Source: Bos javanicus (taxonomy: Eukaryota > Chordata > Mammalia > Artiodactyla > Bovidae). Taken from it: DNA of 64,000 nt. The stretch lies in assembly GCF_032452875.1 (NCBI RefSeq), contig NC_083879.1:84143572-84207571 (forward strand), read 5' to 3'. The translations under genes and the position numbers were made by a program. The notes under the pieces were generated by a model. It had not been told where the DNA came from. It ran no database searches and saw nothing but the letters and a program-made list of their open reading frames with translations. Positions 22,057-31,745 of the stretch are shown here, piece by piece. Numbering within the stretch: the first letter of the stretch is position 1; each line of letters begins with the position of its first letter.

Positions 22057-22370
22057 GATGTACTCTGCATATAAGTTAAATAAGCAGGGTCACAACATAC
22101 AGCCTTGACATTCTGCTTTCCTGATTTGGAACCAGTCTGTTGTTCCATGTCCAGTTCTAACTGTTGGCTCTTGACCTGCATACAGATTTCTCAGGAGGCA
22201 GGTCAGGTGGTCTGGTATATCCACCTCTTGAAGAATTTTCCAGTTTGTTGTGATCCATACAGTCAAAGGCTTTGGCATAGTCAATAAAGCAGAAGTAGAT
22301 GTTTTTCTGGAACTCTCTAGCTTTTTCAACGATCCAACAGATGCTGGCAATTTGATCTCTGGTTCCTCTG

Positions 22371-22603
22371 TGGACTGGGTTAGTCACTCAGTCGTGTCTG
22401 ACTTTTTTTGACCCCACAAACTGTAGCCCGCCAGCCTTCTCTGTCCATGCAATTCTCCAGGCAAGAATACTGGAGTGGATTGCCATTCCCTTCTCCAGAG
22501 GAACTTTCCAACCCAGGGATCGAACCCTGGTCTCCTGCCTCGAAGGCAGATTCATTACTGTTTGAGCTACAGGGAAGTCTCTAAAGACTCTCTGAAGAGG
22601 AAG
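22371..22603 (-). mobile_element. Bov-tA SINE nested in BovB, perfect 15-bp TSD
   Basis: Reverse Bov-tA (TTAGTCACTCAGTCGTGTCTG to TTTGAGCTACAGGGAAGTCTC). TCTCTGGTTCCTCTG is duplicated exactly at 22356-22370 and 22604-22618, so removing 22371-22618 restores the host BovB. About 25 bp of extra sequence follows the tRNA-like head before the right duplication. Confidence 0.96.
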
Positions 22604-23274
22604 TCTCTGGTTCCTCTGCCTTTTCTAAAACCAGCTTGAACATCTGGAAGTTCTGTTCAAGTACTGTTGAAACCTGGCTTGGAGAATTTTGAGCATTACT
22701 TTACTAGCGTGTGAGATGAGTGCAATTGTGTGGTAGTTTGAACATTCTTCGGCATTGCCTTTCTTTGGGATTAGAATGAAAGCTGAACTTTTCCAGTCCT
22801 GTGGCCACTGCTGAGTTTTCCAAATTTGCTGGCATACTGAGTGCAGCACTTTCACAGCATCATCTTTTAGGATTTGGAATAGCTCAACTGGAATTCCATC
22901 AGGTCCACTAGCTTTGTTCGTAGTGATGCTTCCTAAGGCCCACTTGACTTTGCATTCCAGGATGTCTGGCTCTAGGTGAGTGATCACACTATCATGATTA
23001 TCTGGGTCATGAAGATCTTTTTTGTATAGTTCTTCTGTGTATTCTTGTCACCTCTTCTTAATATCTTCTGCTTCTGTTAGGTCCATACCATTTCTATCAT
23101 TTCAAAATGATAAAGGGATCAATTCACCAGAAGTGCAGAACAAGTTTAAACATTACACACTGAAAATGGAAATTCTAGATGCATGAAGGAAAAACTCACA
23201 GAATTGTGAGGAAAACTACAAAAATTCAAAATCATGGCTGGAGATTTGAGTACCCCTCCCTCAACAACTGATAG

Positions 23275-23860
23275 AACCATGTCTTTGTTTGGGTTGCCAT
23301 GACAAAGTATCTGCTGCTGCTGCTGTTTGGTCCGCCTCTCTGCGACCCCACGGACTGTAGCCCACCAAGCTCCTCTGTCCATGAGATTCTCCAGGCAAGA
23401 ACACTGGAGTGGGTGGCCATTTCCTTCTCCAGGGGATCTACTTGACCCAGGGATTGAACCTTGACTTCTTTACCATTGAGCCACCTGGGAAACCCAAATT
23501 AGTGTAGGCTTATTGACAACACAAATTCATTTCTCACATTTCTGGAGGCCGGAAGTCAGATCAGGGCCCCAGCATGGTCGGACTCTGGGGAAGGCCCTCT
23601 TGTGTGTTGCAGATGGCTGTCTTTTCATCGTGTTCTCTCATGGCAGAGAATACAGTGCAAACAAGCATGCTCTCTGTCTTCTAGTCACCAACCCCATCAT
23701 GGGGGCTCCACCCACATGACCTCAAGCCCTTCCCCTGAGTACCTTCACCTCAGGGTGAGGATATACACAGATGAGTTTCAGAGACATACAAGCACTCAGT
23801 TCACAGGAAATAAATAAGGAAACTGGACTGTCATATACTTCGGAGACTCAGGAGTTATAA
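23275..23860 (-). mobile_element. LTR-like relic (MaLR-type), antisense, split by a SINE
   Basis: GTTTGGGTTGCCATGACAAAG then, after the SINE, ATTTCTGGAGGCCGGAAG, GTTGCAGATGGCTGTCTTT, CACCAACCCCATCATGGGG, GCTCCACCCACATGACCTC. Same family as 4556-4910. Confidence 0.5.
23310..23497 (-). mobile_element. Bov-tA SINE, antisense
   Basis: (CTG)n start, CTCTGCGACCCCACGGACTG, GTGGCCATTTCCTTCTCCAG, and ATTGAGCCACCTGGGAAACCC end. Confidence 0.9.
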
Positions 23861-24769
23861 CTGTGCATTGATTTAAACATGATCCTGTTTCCCAGTGAAA
23901 GACATGAAATTTTCTTTTTGCTGTCCCATAGCAATACCGAATATTAAGGACATAACTTTAATCTAGATGTGTTATTTTATGGGAAATGAAGAGCTCCGTT
24001 GCCCACAATGTTAAGAATTAGCAAATTACTGCATTTTCATTTTAAAATTTCCAGTTCATTCAAGACAGGTACGTGAGAGGTACATGGACTATGAGTGTAA
24101 TAAAATACAAAGCATTTACCGCACACCCTTTCCCATAACACTTTATGTTCTGAAAAGTGACAGGAGCTCTCTGTCAGGATGCAAAAGTAGCTGTGTTGGA
24201 GTTTCTACTCGCGGCAACCCTCTTTCACCACCGCACACCTTCCGGGGCTGCTGAAGCTGGGTAAGGCCTGCTTCTGTGCTTGTGAGAGAAACACTATTTC
24301 AGAAGTGGATGTCTTCTTGTAAACAGTGGTCACCAGCGGCAAACCAGCATTTATATCTCACTGTAAAGAGAAAAATTACCTCTGGGAACTGAACCAACAT
24401 TGACATTCTTCATAATATATTGCCTATATGCTTGGTTAGCAAAATCATTTTTTACAACCTTATCAACATCAATTGTGTATTTTAAGCCACTGTTATATGA
24501 CTACGGGATGCAGAATGTGATGGGAATAGATGGAATATAAATGTGATCTTGTTTATGATTCATAGGTTTTTAGGAACATATTTTCTTTTAGTTTCCTATA
24601 ACTATAAGCTGCTATTGCAGAAACATATATAATATATATAAACCTATATCAAACACAAAACCTATATTTGAGGAATATAAGCATGCTAGTCATACTCATA
24701 GTAAACGCTCATGCTGAATTCACATTAGTATTTTAATAGGCACTTTTTATTTTCTGTGTGCAGAGTTTG
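23861..24769. other. unassigned, weak exon-like stretch noted
   Basis: No repeat recognised. 24180-24257 lies between CTCTGTCAG and GGTAAGG and is open in one frame, but context is too weak to call an exon. Confidence 0.4.
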
Positions 24770-24968
24770 ATAGCAGTCAGTCATGTCTGACTCTTTGCTA
24801 CTCCACGGACTATAGCCCGCCAGGCTCCTCTACCCATGGAATTTTCCAGGCAAGAATACTGGAGTGGGTTGCCATTCCCTTCTCCAGGGGATCTTCCTGA
24901 TTGAGGGACTGAACTTGGGTCTCCTGCATTGCAGGTGGGTTCTTCACTGTCTGAAGCACCAGGGAGCT
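24770..24968 (-). mobile_element. Bov-tA SINE, antisense
   Basis: AGCAGTCAGTCATGTCTGAC to TGTCTGAAGCACCAGGGAGC; complete but diverged. Confidence 0.92.
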
Positions 24969-25004
24969 TAAAAGCTAGTTACCAGAGCTAACTTTGGGTA
25001 GGTT

Positions 25005-25225
25005 AGCTCTCTTCCACTATGGATAACCAACAAGGATCTACTGCACAGCACAGGGAACTCTGCTCAATGTTACGTGGCAGCTGGATGGGAGGGGAGTTTG
25101 GGGGCGAATGGATGCATGTGCCTGTATGCCTGAGTCCCGTTCCTATATGCCTGAGACTATCACAACATTGTTAGTGATCACAATGGTTAACAATACAGAA
25201 TAAAATGTTAAAAAAAGAGAGAAAT
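25005..25225 (+). mobile_element. L1 3' UTR end
   Basis: CAACAAGGATCTACTGCACAG, CTCTGCTCAATGTTACGTGGC, GGATGGGAGGGGAGTTTGGG, CACAACATTGTTAGTGATCA and AATAAAATGTTAAAAAAAG follow the plus-strand 3' terminus of a ruminant L1 with its A-rich tail. Confidence 0.82.
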
Positions 25226-26214
25226 GGAATGGTTTCACATATTATTCAACACAATAAACACAGAAATGAGCAAGAGTCCTCACAGTCCATATCTATCTCT
25301 TGGTGTTAATATACAAAAGGACAAGAAAACAATTAGGTGCTAAAATATTTGTTTTCCTTTGAATTCATACTCATTCTTACTAGTCTACATTATTTTTAAA
25401 ACTATTGTTGAATTGCTTTGGTAAATTCTATGAAGTTGTAAATTATTTTTATAAGAAATTAAATCTGGCTTGGGATTCGTTCTCCTCACATTATATAGAG
25501 AAAGTGTCTCCAGACAGTCTCACATCATTACAAAGTAAATTAGCTCATTTCATTGATCCTATTTTGAAATTCAAAAAAATGTATCTCAAATAACAGAAAT
25601 ATATGAGATATAAATGAAAATCAAGACAGTATCTCAAAGTCATTATTTAATCCTTTCCTGAACGTGCACTGGTATAATGTCATTTAATATGAAACTTACA
25701 GTCCATGCAGACATCCCTAGATCTTCTATTTTTCATATGCACATGTAGCATAGGGTTTGTGCCAATATATCCGATAATTAATAATCAATATAGTTACAAT
25801 CTCACTGGAATAAAGTTACCGAGTGTTATAAACAAGACCTCTGCTATTATCCGCCTGCTACTATATACTATTATGTGTCTGTACATATGTTTACAAGCTC
25901 ATCTGTACATATATATATGTATATCACATTAACTCTGGAATTAATATCGAATATGGCCGTCACAGCAAAATGTGGACAGTGAAATATGTTTACACAGCCA
26001 ACCAAAACCAAAATCTTGGGGAGTGGGCAGGGCAGCTTTCTATTCTGTCCTGAAAACTGCAACAGAGCGCAATTGCCTGGAGTCGGGCTTTTCCTTGCCT
26101 GGGGTGGTCGTCCCAGGCTTAAGTTAGTTATTTCGGAGATTTCAGGAGAATCTGAGGGGCTCTCGAATACCAGAGCGGGAAGGACGGTCAGGGCCTCTGC
26201 GTCTTTAAACAGGG
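25226..26214. other. unassigned AT-rich DNA upstream of the CpG island
   Basis: AT-rich with a short TATATATATGTATAT tract near 25907-25922. CpG density begins to rise only after about 26050. No gene seen. Confidence 0.5.
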
Positions 26215-27580
26215 TTACTCATCTGCTCGGGTGACAACTGCCACAGTCCTCGCGATGGCCTTTGTTCGGGTCGGCCGGCTCACGGGGGATGCCCGCTCCA
26301 GGTCGCAGCCCCGGGCCACCGCGCAGGGGCCCCGCGCCCGGGCCGCCTCCCCCGCGTTCCGGTCTCGCTGCCCCGCTTCTGGCCGAGCCCGGACGCAGAA
26401 GTTTGAAGAGTGAGCCCCGTTCTTAGATTGGCCTGCGAGGCGGGAGGCGGGAGAAGCCGGAGGGGGGACCGGAGGCGCAGCGAGAGCAGAGAGGCGCGGT
26501 CCCGGCGCGCGAGCGCGTGGGAAGGAGGCGGCGGCCGGCCCGGACGGAGGCGGGCCCCGCGGAGCCCCGGCGGCCGGAGCGGCGCCCGGGAGCCCGAGCG
26601 CGGCCGCGGAACCGGACCCCGGCCGCCCAGCCCGCACCGCCGGCCGGGACGAGAACGGCGCTCACCGGCCCCGGGTGCGCCCGGCGCGCCCGCCCCGAGC
26701 GCGCCACGGCCCCGGGGAAGCGCAGGGCAGCAGCGCGCCGCGCACCCTCGCGGGGCGCACTCGGAGTCGACTCCCGGGGTCCCGGCTGCGGGGCACCCTT
26801 GTCCAGCAGGTAGGGGTGCGGCGGGCGCCGGGCGCCGTCCCCAGCGCGGGGTGCTTTGGCCGGGCAGCCTCGCCTCCCGGTCCCGTGGTTCGGCGGGGCG
26901 ACCCCGGGAGGGTGTGGGCTGCTGGCACCTGCCTCGCCGGGTTCCCCCTTCCCCAGCCAGAGTCCCGGGGTGGAGACGGGAGCGGGCGTGGAGAGGGGGC
27001 TGGCGATCTCTTTCCCGGAAGGGGACGCGGGCTGAGAGCTGGAACCCTCCGAACTCTGGACCAGCCGGGGAGGAGACGACAGGCTGCCGGTTGAGAGCGG
27101 CTGGAAGCCTCTGGTTGCCACGGGAGACGGGAGGAGCGGCGCGGGGGGCCCTCCGCGGACACTCCTGGGGGGCGAGGGAGGGATCGGCCTCTTTCTCTTT
27201 TTCTTTGGGGATGCAAGAGGGCGACTACTTCAGAAAACAAAGATATAGGGGTGAAGGAGGCCCCCCAGGCCGCCTTCCACCCATCTACTGACCCTTGACC
27301 GCGACCCCTCGCGGGACAATGTCGCTCCATTGTCTCAGGGGTCCGGCCACTACGGGGTGGGCCACGTCGGCGAGGGGCGCGGTCCCCACCCCGGGCTCTT
27401 CATTCGGGCCTCCCGCTCCCCCCGCACCCACCGCAGCCAGCCCCCGCCCCATCTTTCCTGGCTGGGGGAAACCAAGGAGGTCTGTGAAAATGTTGGGTTT
27501 AACGGTCCCTTGTACGCCGCACTTCCCGGAGAGGTGAGGCAGGTGATTGTCATCAAGTTCTGTTAGCGCTTCTGTCGTTT
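26215..27580. promoter_or_regulatory. CpG island, probable promoter and first-exon region
   Basis: A sharp switch from AT-rich flanks to dense CpG and GC-rich sequence (for example GCGCGCGAGCGCGTGG near 26498-26515, GGCGGCGGCCGGCCCGG near 26527). This is the only block in the window with that composition. CpG islands of this size usually mark housekeeping or developmental promoters in mammals. No TATA box is evident; GC boxes are frequent. Plus-strand frames of 139 and 293 codons and minus-strand frames of 140, 222 and 232 codons overlap each other, lack recognisable domains and are best explained by low stop density in GC-rich DNA. The gene is not identifiable and exon 1 may be untranslated. 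Confidence 0.78.
26801..26818 (+). other. candidate splice donor of a first exon
   Basis: CAG|GTAGGG with the intron starting at 26810 inside the CpG island is a good plus-strand donor. Other plus donors follow at 27532 (GAGAG|GTGAGG) and 27899 (CTCAG|GTGAAG). A minus-strand donor GGCCG|GTGAGC exists near 26664, so direction is not settled by splice sites alone. Confidence 0.35.
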
Positions 27581-28559
27581 ATGGAAAAGCTGTAGCTGCT
27601 CACCGGGGGGCTCAGACCGCCAGTTTTGGGGGGGAAGGAGCCAAAGGCATTTCAGTTGTGTGTTAAGCGTTTGCTACTGAGAAGAATTTCTTGGCCATTG
27701 GAGGAGGAAGGGTTGTCTTCTGCTCAGCGGAGCCAAGAAAACTTAGCTGCTGTGAATTGGCCTGAGCAGTCCGTGGGCAGGAAGGGGGGCGCGCCGGGCG
27801 GTCTTTATCCTGCTAAGTGCGAAAGCTCCGGAAGCGCTCATCCTCTGAGAGGGGGCTTTCTTTGGGGATCTCGTAAGGGCGGCTGGAATTTCTGCTCAGG
27901 TGAAGGTTAAAATGTCTCGAACGTTTGCTTTGTTTTTTTTTTTTTTTGGGGGGGGGGCGTTATTTATGAACCCCCTACAGACTGTATGAATTTCCCAGTG
28001 ATTCAGAGCAAGAGGCTCCAAGGTTGTCCCTGAGATCCTGAAACGAAACCGTGGGACTGGGAGGAAGGCAGGGGAGCCACACCCCCGCCCGGGCCGGCTA
28101 GCAGCCTCTTTATGGGGTTACTGCCTAGCTGCCAGGGTGGGTTACATTTTGCTCTGGGTACGTCTAAAGGCTTTGAAGGTGATTTGTCATCCTTGGGTTA
28201 AGGGTCCTCCTGAACATATCTATTTGTCTGTGTGACGCTGTTTAGTTTATTAAAATTACACAAGCATGTGATACGTACTCAACTGCCAGGGTCCCTAATC
28301 GTATGTGATCGGCCTGTGTGTGCATATGAGGTTAGAGCTGATGGGCTTTTGGGGAACCAGAGTATATGCCATTGCTTTAGAGACTGATATGCTCCAGGGA
28401 TATAGTACTTGCTATAAAAAAATCATTCCAAGTGGGATGTTTATTTATTAAAGGAAAAATACTTTTAATCAGAACAGTTTTATAATGGTATGGTCGAGCT
28501 TATCTGTGTCCTGTAAAATTTGGGGGAGTGAAATGGTTTTAGTACACAGTAAGATAGTT
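27581..28559. other. CpG island shore, then unassigned
   Basis: Scattered CpG persists to about 28110 (GGGGCGCGCCGGGCGG near 27785; CCCGCCCGGGCCGGC near 28084). No repeat family and no exon beyond the donor-like sites mentioned. Confidence 0.5.
27933..27957. repeat. T15-G10 homopolymer junction
   Basis: Fifteen T (27933-27947) followed directly by ten G (27948-27957), just outside the CpG island. It is also a likely place for assembly or sequencing error. Confidence 0.9.
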
Positions 28560-28925
28560 GAAGTGTTTTTTAAACTATATAATTTTACAATGTTGTGTTA
28601 GTTTCAGATGTATAGCCACAGTGATGCAGTTTAATATGTATATATAACTACATATGTGTATACCTGTATAACTATATATTGTGTGCCACACACTATAGTA
28701 TGTATGGTCACAGAATCACTGTGCTATACACCTAAAACTAAAAATATATAACTGAATAGATATTGTTATATATATAACTGAATACATATCTATGTTTTGT
28801 TTTTCAGAGTCTTTTTCCCTCATAGGTTACTACAGAATATTTAGTTGTAGTTTCCTGTGTTATACAGTAGGTCCTTGTAGGTTATCTACTTTGGGCATAG
28901 TAGTTAGTATATTTTAATCTGAAAT
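28560..28925 (-). mobile_element. L1 3' UTR relic, antisense
   Basis: TTTTACAATGTTGTGTTAGTTTC, TTCAGAGTCTTTTTCCCTCA, TTTCCTGTGTTATACAGTAGG, CCTTGTAGGTTATCTACTT match the reverse of an L1 3' end, with AT-rich expansions in the middle. Confidence 0.72.
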
Positions 28926-29494
28926 AGCTAGTTTATTTTGCACAAGCAATTAATACTTTAAAGATTTGCTTCTTCTGATCTGAGGATGCTTGATGATAAC
29001 AGCTCCAGTAGCTACAGGGGTGGGTCATTACTGTAATCTGTGGGTAAATCAGTATCCTTCAGATAGAGAGAATGTCCACTGGGTATAAACCTGTGCGGAG
29101 CATGAACGCTCTCGAGGGAGACTGAATAGAAATAGAAACATTTCCTCCTACTTAAGAAATCAGGAAAGTAATCTGTTGCGGAAACCATAACTTGTATAAT
29201 GCCTGTGTGCTCCTATATTATGCATATGTACGTGTGTACATACCTATCTGTATACACGTGACTTGCAGATCTTTGCATTTATTACTTTTGCATAGGTGAG
29301 AAGAGACATTGCTATGGAACTGGGGTATTTGAATATAATGTTTCTTTGAATCTGAGCATGTGCTTAGCTGAGGACCGCAGAAGTATATCTGCCTCTTTGA
29401 GGTCTTATCATCAGGGCAAATCCTGGCCAATGACAGCGCATGTTATAGAATGAGAGAAGGCTGGGTGAGAAGGAACTTGTAAGATAAACTACTC
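28926..29494. other. unassigned, no gene seen
   Basis: AT-leaning sequence without a recognised family. Confidence 0.5.
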
Positions 29495-29560
29495 AAGCCC
29501 CAGTTCTACAAATGAAGAACAGGAGGCCCAGAGTTCTTGGGTCATTTTGGTCAAGATCCC
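29495..29560 (-). mobile_element. possible MIR core, antisense
   Basis: TTCTACAAATGAAGAACAGG AGGCCCAGAG (in parts) resembles the ACAGATGAGGAAACTGAGGCCCAGAG core of reverse MIR. Confidence 0.4.
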
Positions 29561-29584
29561 AGAACTCGATCTTGGCAAGGTTAT

Positions 29585-29716
29585 TAGGCTTTGCTCTTTC
29601 TGCCTACAGGAGTGTCCGCCAGGTGGGACGGTGGGGGTCTGTAGGTGGTCTAGGCTTTGCTCTTTCTGCCCACAGGAGTGTCCGCCAGGTGTGACGGTGG
29701 GGGTCTGTAGGGTGTC
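29585..29716. repeat. 66-bp tandem duplication
   Basis: 29585-29650 and 29651-29716 are adjacent 66-bp copies differing at four positions. Each holds TTTCTGCC(T/C)ACAG|GAGTGTCCGCCAG|GTG, which looks like an acceptor, a 13-nt segment and a donor. Confidence 0.95.
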
Positions 29717-30109
29717 AGTTTTCACATCAGTGCTCTCTCCCCCCCCCACTCCTTTCCTGGGTGGTCCTCCTTTCTGCCCACCTTCCTTCTGGCCCACGTC
29801 TGCCCACAGGGCACCTTTCCCAGGTGTTCCATCCTTCCTGGACCTTCCGCACCATCATGTGTCTGCCCTGGAGTCCCTAATCGCGGTTGGCCTCTGATTC
29901 CTGGGTTTTCTCTCCCACCCAGTGAAGTGGGAAGTGCTGTCCACAGTGTCCTCATTTCTCCGCCCCTCCCTTTCCCTCCCAGTACTTCCCATCAGCCCCC
30001 GAGTCTTTACAGTTCTACCTTATAAGTACTGCTGAGATTCATCTTCTCTATTCTGACCTTTTATGACTTTTAGCCAGGGCTTCATCACCCCCTGCCCAGG
30101 ATAAGGGAT
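29717..30109. other. unassigned, pyrimidine-rich
   Basis: C/T-rich sequence including CTCTCTCCCCCCCCCACTCC near 29736. No gene seen. Confidence 0.5.
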
Positions 30110-30440
30110 CAGTTTCTAATTCATCTTCCTGCTCTAGCCTGTTCCCTCACATCCAGTCTAACAGACGCAAGGGTGATTTATCAGAAATGTGGGTTTGACC
30201 CTGAGGCCTCCTGCTGAAAAGCCCTCCGTGAATCCCTTCGCCTACAGCGCCCAGCATGGGCTGCTCCGCACGACCTGTGTTGTCCTTCTGACTTCATCCT
30301 GCCCACCCTCCAACCTCCTCTCGACTCTCTTGACTCCTGTCTTCTGCTTGGACCACCCCAACCTGCATGTGCCCCTCCACATGGAACTTAGCATCTCTTA
30401 ACCCACAGACCTGATTGTTGCTCCTTCAAGCTGGGAAGGT
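30110..30440 (+). mobile_element. L2 LINE 3' relic
   Basis: GGGTGATTTATCAGAAATGTGG, CCTCCTGCTGAAAAGCCCTC, CATCCTGCCCACCCTCCAACC and CCACCCCAACCTGCATG follow the order of an L2 3' region. Ancient, non-coding. Confidence 0.55.
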
Positions 30441-30599
30441 GCTGCTTCTGTCTTTGCTCAGGGCTGGGGTCAAATCCAGAACATCTTTCCCGAGAAACTC
30501 TCCCCAGGGATGTCCAGCTTTCTGACCTCCCCTCCTGATCTGGCCCACCTGTGGAGGGAGGCAATAAAGAAGACATAAAGAGGCCCCGCCCCCCTCCTT

Positions 30600-30795
30600 T
30601 GGGAAGCTGGCCAGCGCCAGGTAATGTGTGACAGTAAGCCTCACCCCTTTTAGTATAAAAGAAACCTGAATTCTAACTCAGGCAAGATGGTTCTTCCAGA
30701 CAGGGGGTCACCATCTTCTCCATCGGCTGACTTGCTGAATAAAGTCTCTATTCCTTTTCCCAACAACTCCGTCTATCGAGCTCTCATGGGGTGGG
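30600..30795 (+). mobile_element. ERV-like LTR, probably solo
   Basis: TATAAAAG at 30654-30661 and AATAAA at 30738-30743, about 85 bp apart, followed by GTCTCTATTCCTTTTCCCAACAACTC, is the core of a gammaretrovirus-like (ERV1) LTR read on the plus strand (given in part). The 5' boundary is unclear and could extend to about 30545. No internal retroviral genes are next to it. Confidence 0.5.
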
Positions 30796-30801
30796 CAATA
30801 T

Positions 30802-30957
30802 GAGGTCAGCTGTGTCCGAATCTTTGAGACCCCATGGACTGTAGCCAGCCAATCTTCTCTGTCTATGGGATTTCCCGGTCAAGAATACTGGAGTGGGTTG
30901 CCATTTCCTCCTCCAGGGCATCTTCCTGACCTAGGGATCGAACCTGTGTCTCCGGTT
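30802..30957 (-). mobile_element. Bov-tA SINE, antisense, 5'-incomplete
   Basis: GAGGTCAGCTGTGTCCGAATC to CTAGGGATCGAACCTGTGTC. The tRNA-like A-box end is missing or replaced. Confidence 0.88.
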
Positions 30958-31239
30958 GAATATCAGACTTACAACTGTGCTGAGGTGAATACTTTATTCA
31001 TCTCTGTGTAGGTGTCCAGATTTCATAGATGTTACATGGATGGATGTAACCATTGCAGCTGGCAGAAGGCAAGCTGCCTACAAACGCCGTTTGGAGATTT
31101 TGGCTTCCACAGCTCCCAAGCTCTGACCACGCAGAACCTCCACCCACTTCCTACTGGGGCTCTCCTCTCTCCTATCACTCCACGTCCTACCCCGAGACCC
31201 ATGGATCTGTCTGTCTCCTCCCTCCCATGAAAGTCATCT

Positions 31240-31350
31240 GCTCATTTATAGGTAAATCAGAAAAGAAAACTCAGAGAGACTGAGTAATTTGTTCAAAGTT
31301 GTACCACTAGCTTATAGGAGAGTAAGTCTCATAGAAGTTATCACTCAGCA
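31240..31350 (-). mobile_element. MIR SINE relic, antisense
   Basis: TTTATAGGTAAATCAGAAAAG, AAACTCAGAGAGACTGAGTAA, TTTGTTCAAAGTTGTACCAC, TAGCTTATAGGAG match reverse MIR. Confidence 0.65.
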
Positions 31351-31394
31351 AAAATCCAAGTTCTTTTTTCTTTTTGAAAAGCTGAAAGCCTTTT

Positions 31395-31470
31395 CTTTTT
31401 CTTTATTTTTTAATATAAATCTATTTATTTAAATTGGAGGCTAATTACTTTACAATATTGTAATGGTTTT
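31395..31470 (-). mobile_element. L1 3' end fragment, antisense
   Basis: TTTAAATTGGAGGCTAATTAC and TTTACAATATTGTAATGGTTT are the reverse of a ruminant L1 3' terminus. The GTCAGCAAAAATCCAA motif appears on both sides (31344-31359 and 31475-31490), a probable target-site duplication. Confidence 0.75.
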
Positions 31471-31544
31471 ATCAGTCAGCAAAAATCCAACTTCTTTTTT
31501 CTTAAGAGAAAAAAAAAAAAAAGCCTCTTTAACAGGTGCCATCA

Positions 31545-31745
31545 CAGCTGGGGCAGCAAACTATAGTCTGAGGGCCAGATGTAACTTAAGTCCTATTTAT
31601 GTACAGCCTGTGAACAAATAAGCAAATACAAACAAATAAGCAAAAAACAATAACAAAAGCTGTGTGACCCACTGAGACCCCATGGTCCTTGCAGCCTAAA
31701 ATATTTACCATCTTGCTCTTTGCAGAAAAATTTTGCAGTCCCAGA
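31545..31745. mobile_element. hAT-type non-autonomous DNA transposon relic
   Basis: Begins CTGGGGCAGCAAACTATAG and ends GCAGCCTAAAATATTTACC...TTTTGCAGTCCCAG, imperfect terminal inverted repeats of a common mammalian Charlie-group element. Not autonomous, ancient. Confidence 0.68.

Larger units (their letters stand above)
21203..23100 (-). mobile_element. BovB LINE copy, antisense, interrupted by a SINE
   Basis: Runs from the terminal AGTTCAGTTCAGTCACTCAG repeats at 21203 to a 5' truncation near 23100 in the linker upstream of RT. A Bov-tA sits at 22371-22603. About 1.66 kb of BovB remains after subtracting the SINE. Confidence 0.95.
21120..23280 (+). mobile_element. L1 ORF2 relic split by a BovB
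   Basis: 21150-21202 (GGAGATATCATTATCAGAAA, AGTAAACTTTATTCCAAAGA) and 23101-23280 (ATGATAAAGGGATCAATTCACC, then GGCTGGAGATTTGAGTACCCC) read as neighbouring parts of the L1 endonuclease-proximal ORF2. They are separated by the BovB at 21203-23100. Both pieces are short and non-functional. Confidence 0.65.

Noticed and set aside
24180..24257. Possible exon between CTCTGTCAG and GGTAAGG, open in one frame
   Set aside because: Weak acceptor, no neighbouring exons, and placed upstream of the only promoter candidate; a single short open segment is not enough.
26410..27291. 293-codon plus-strand frame in the CpG island
   Set aside because: Low-complexity Arg/Gly/Pro product, overlapped by several frames of similar length on both strands; expected from GC-rich, stop-poor DNA. 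No domain or start context supports it.
26423..27330. Minus-strand frames of 232 and 222 codons in the CpG island
   Set aside because: Same reason: composition-driven open frames with no recognisable protein.
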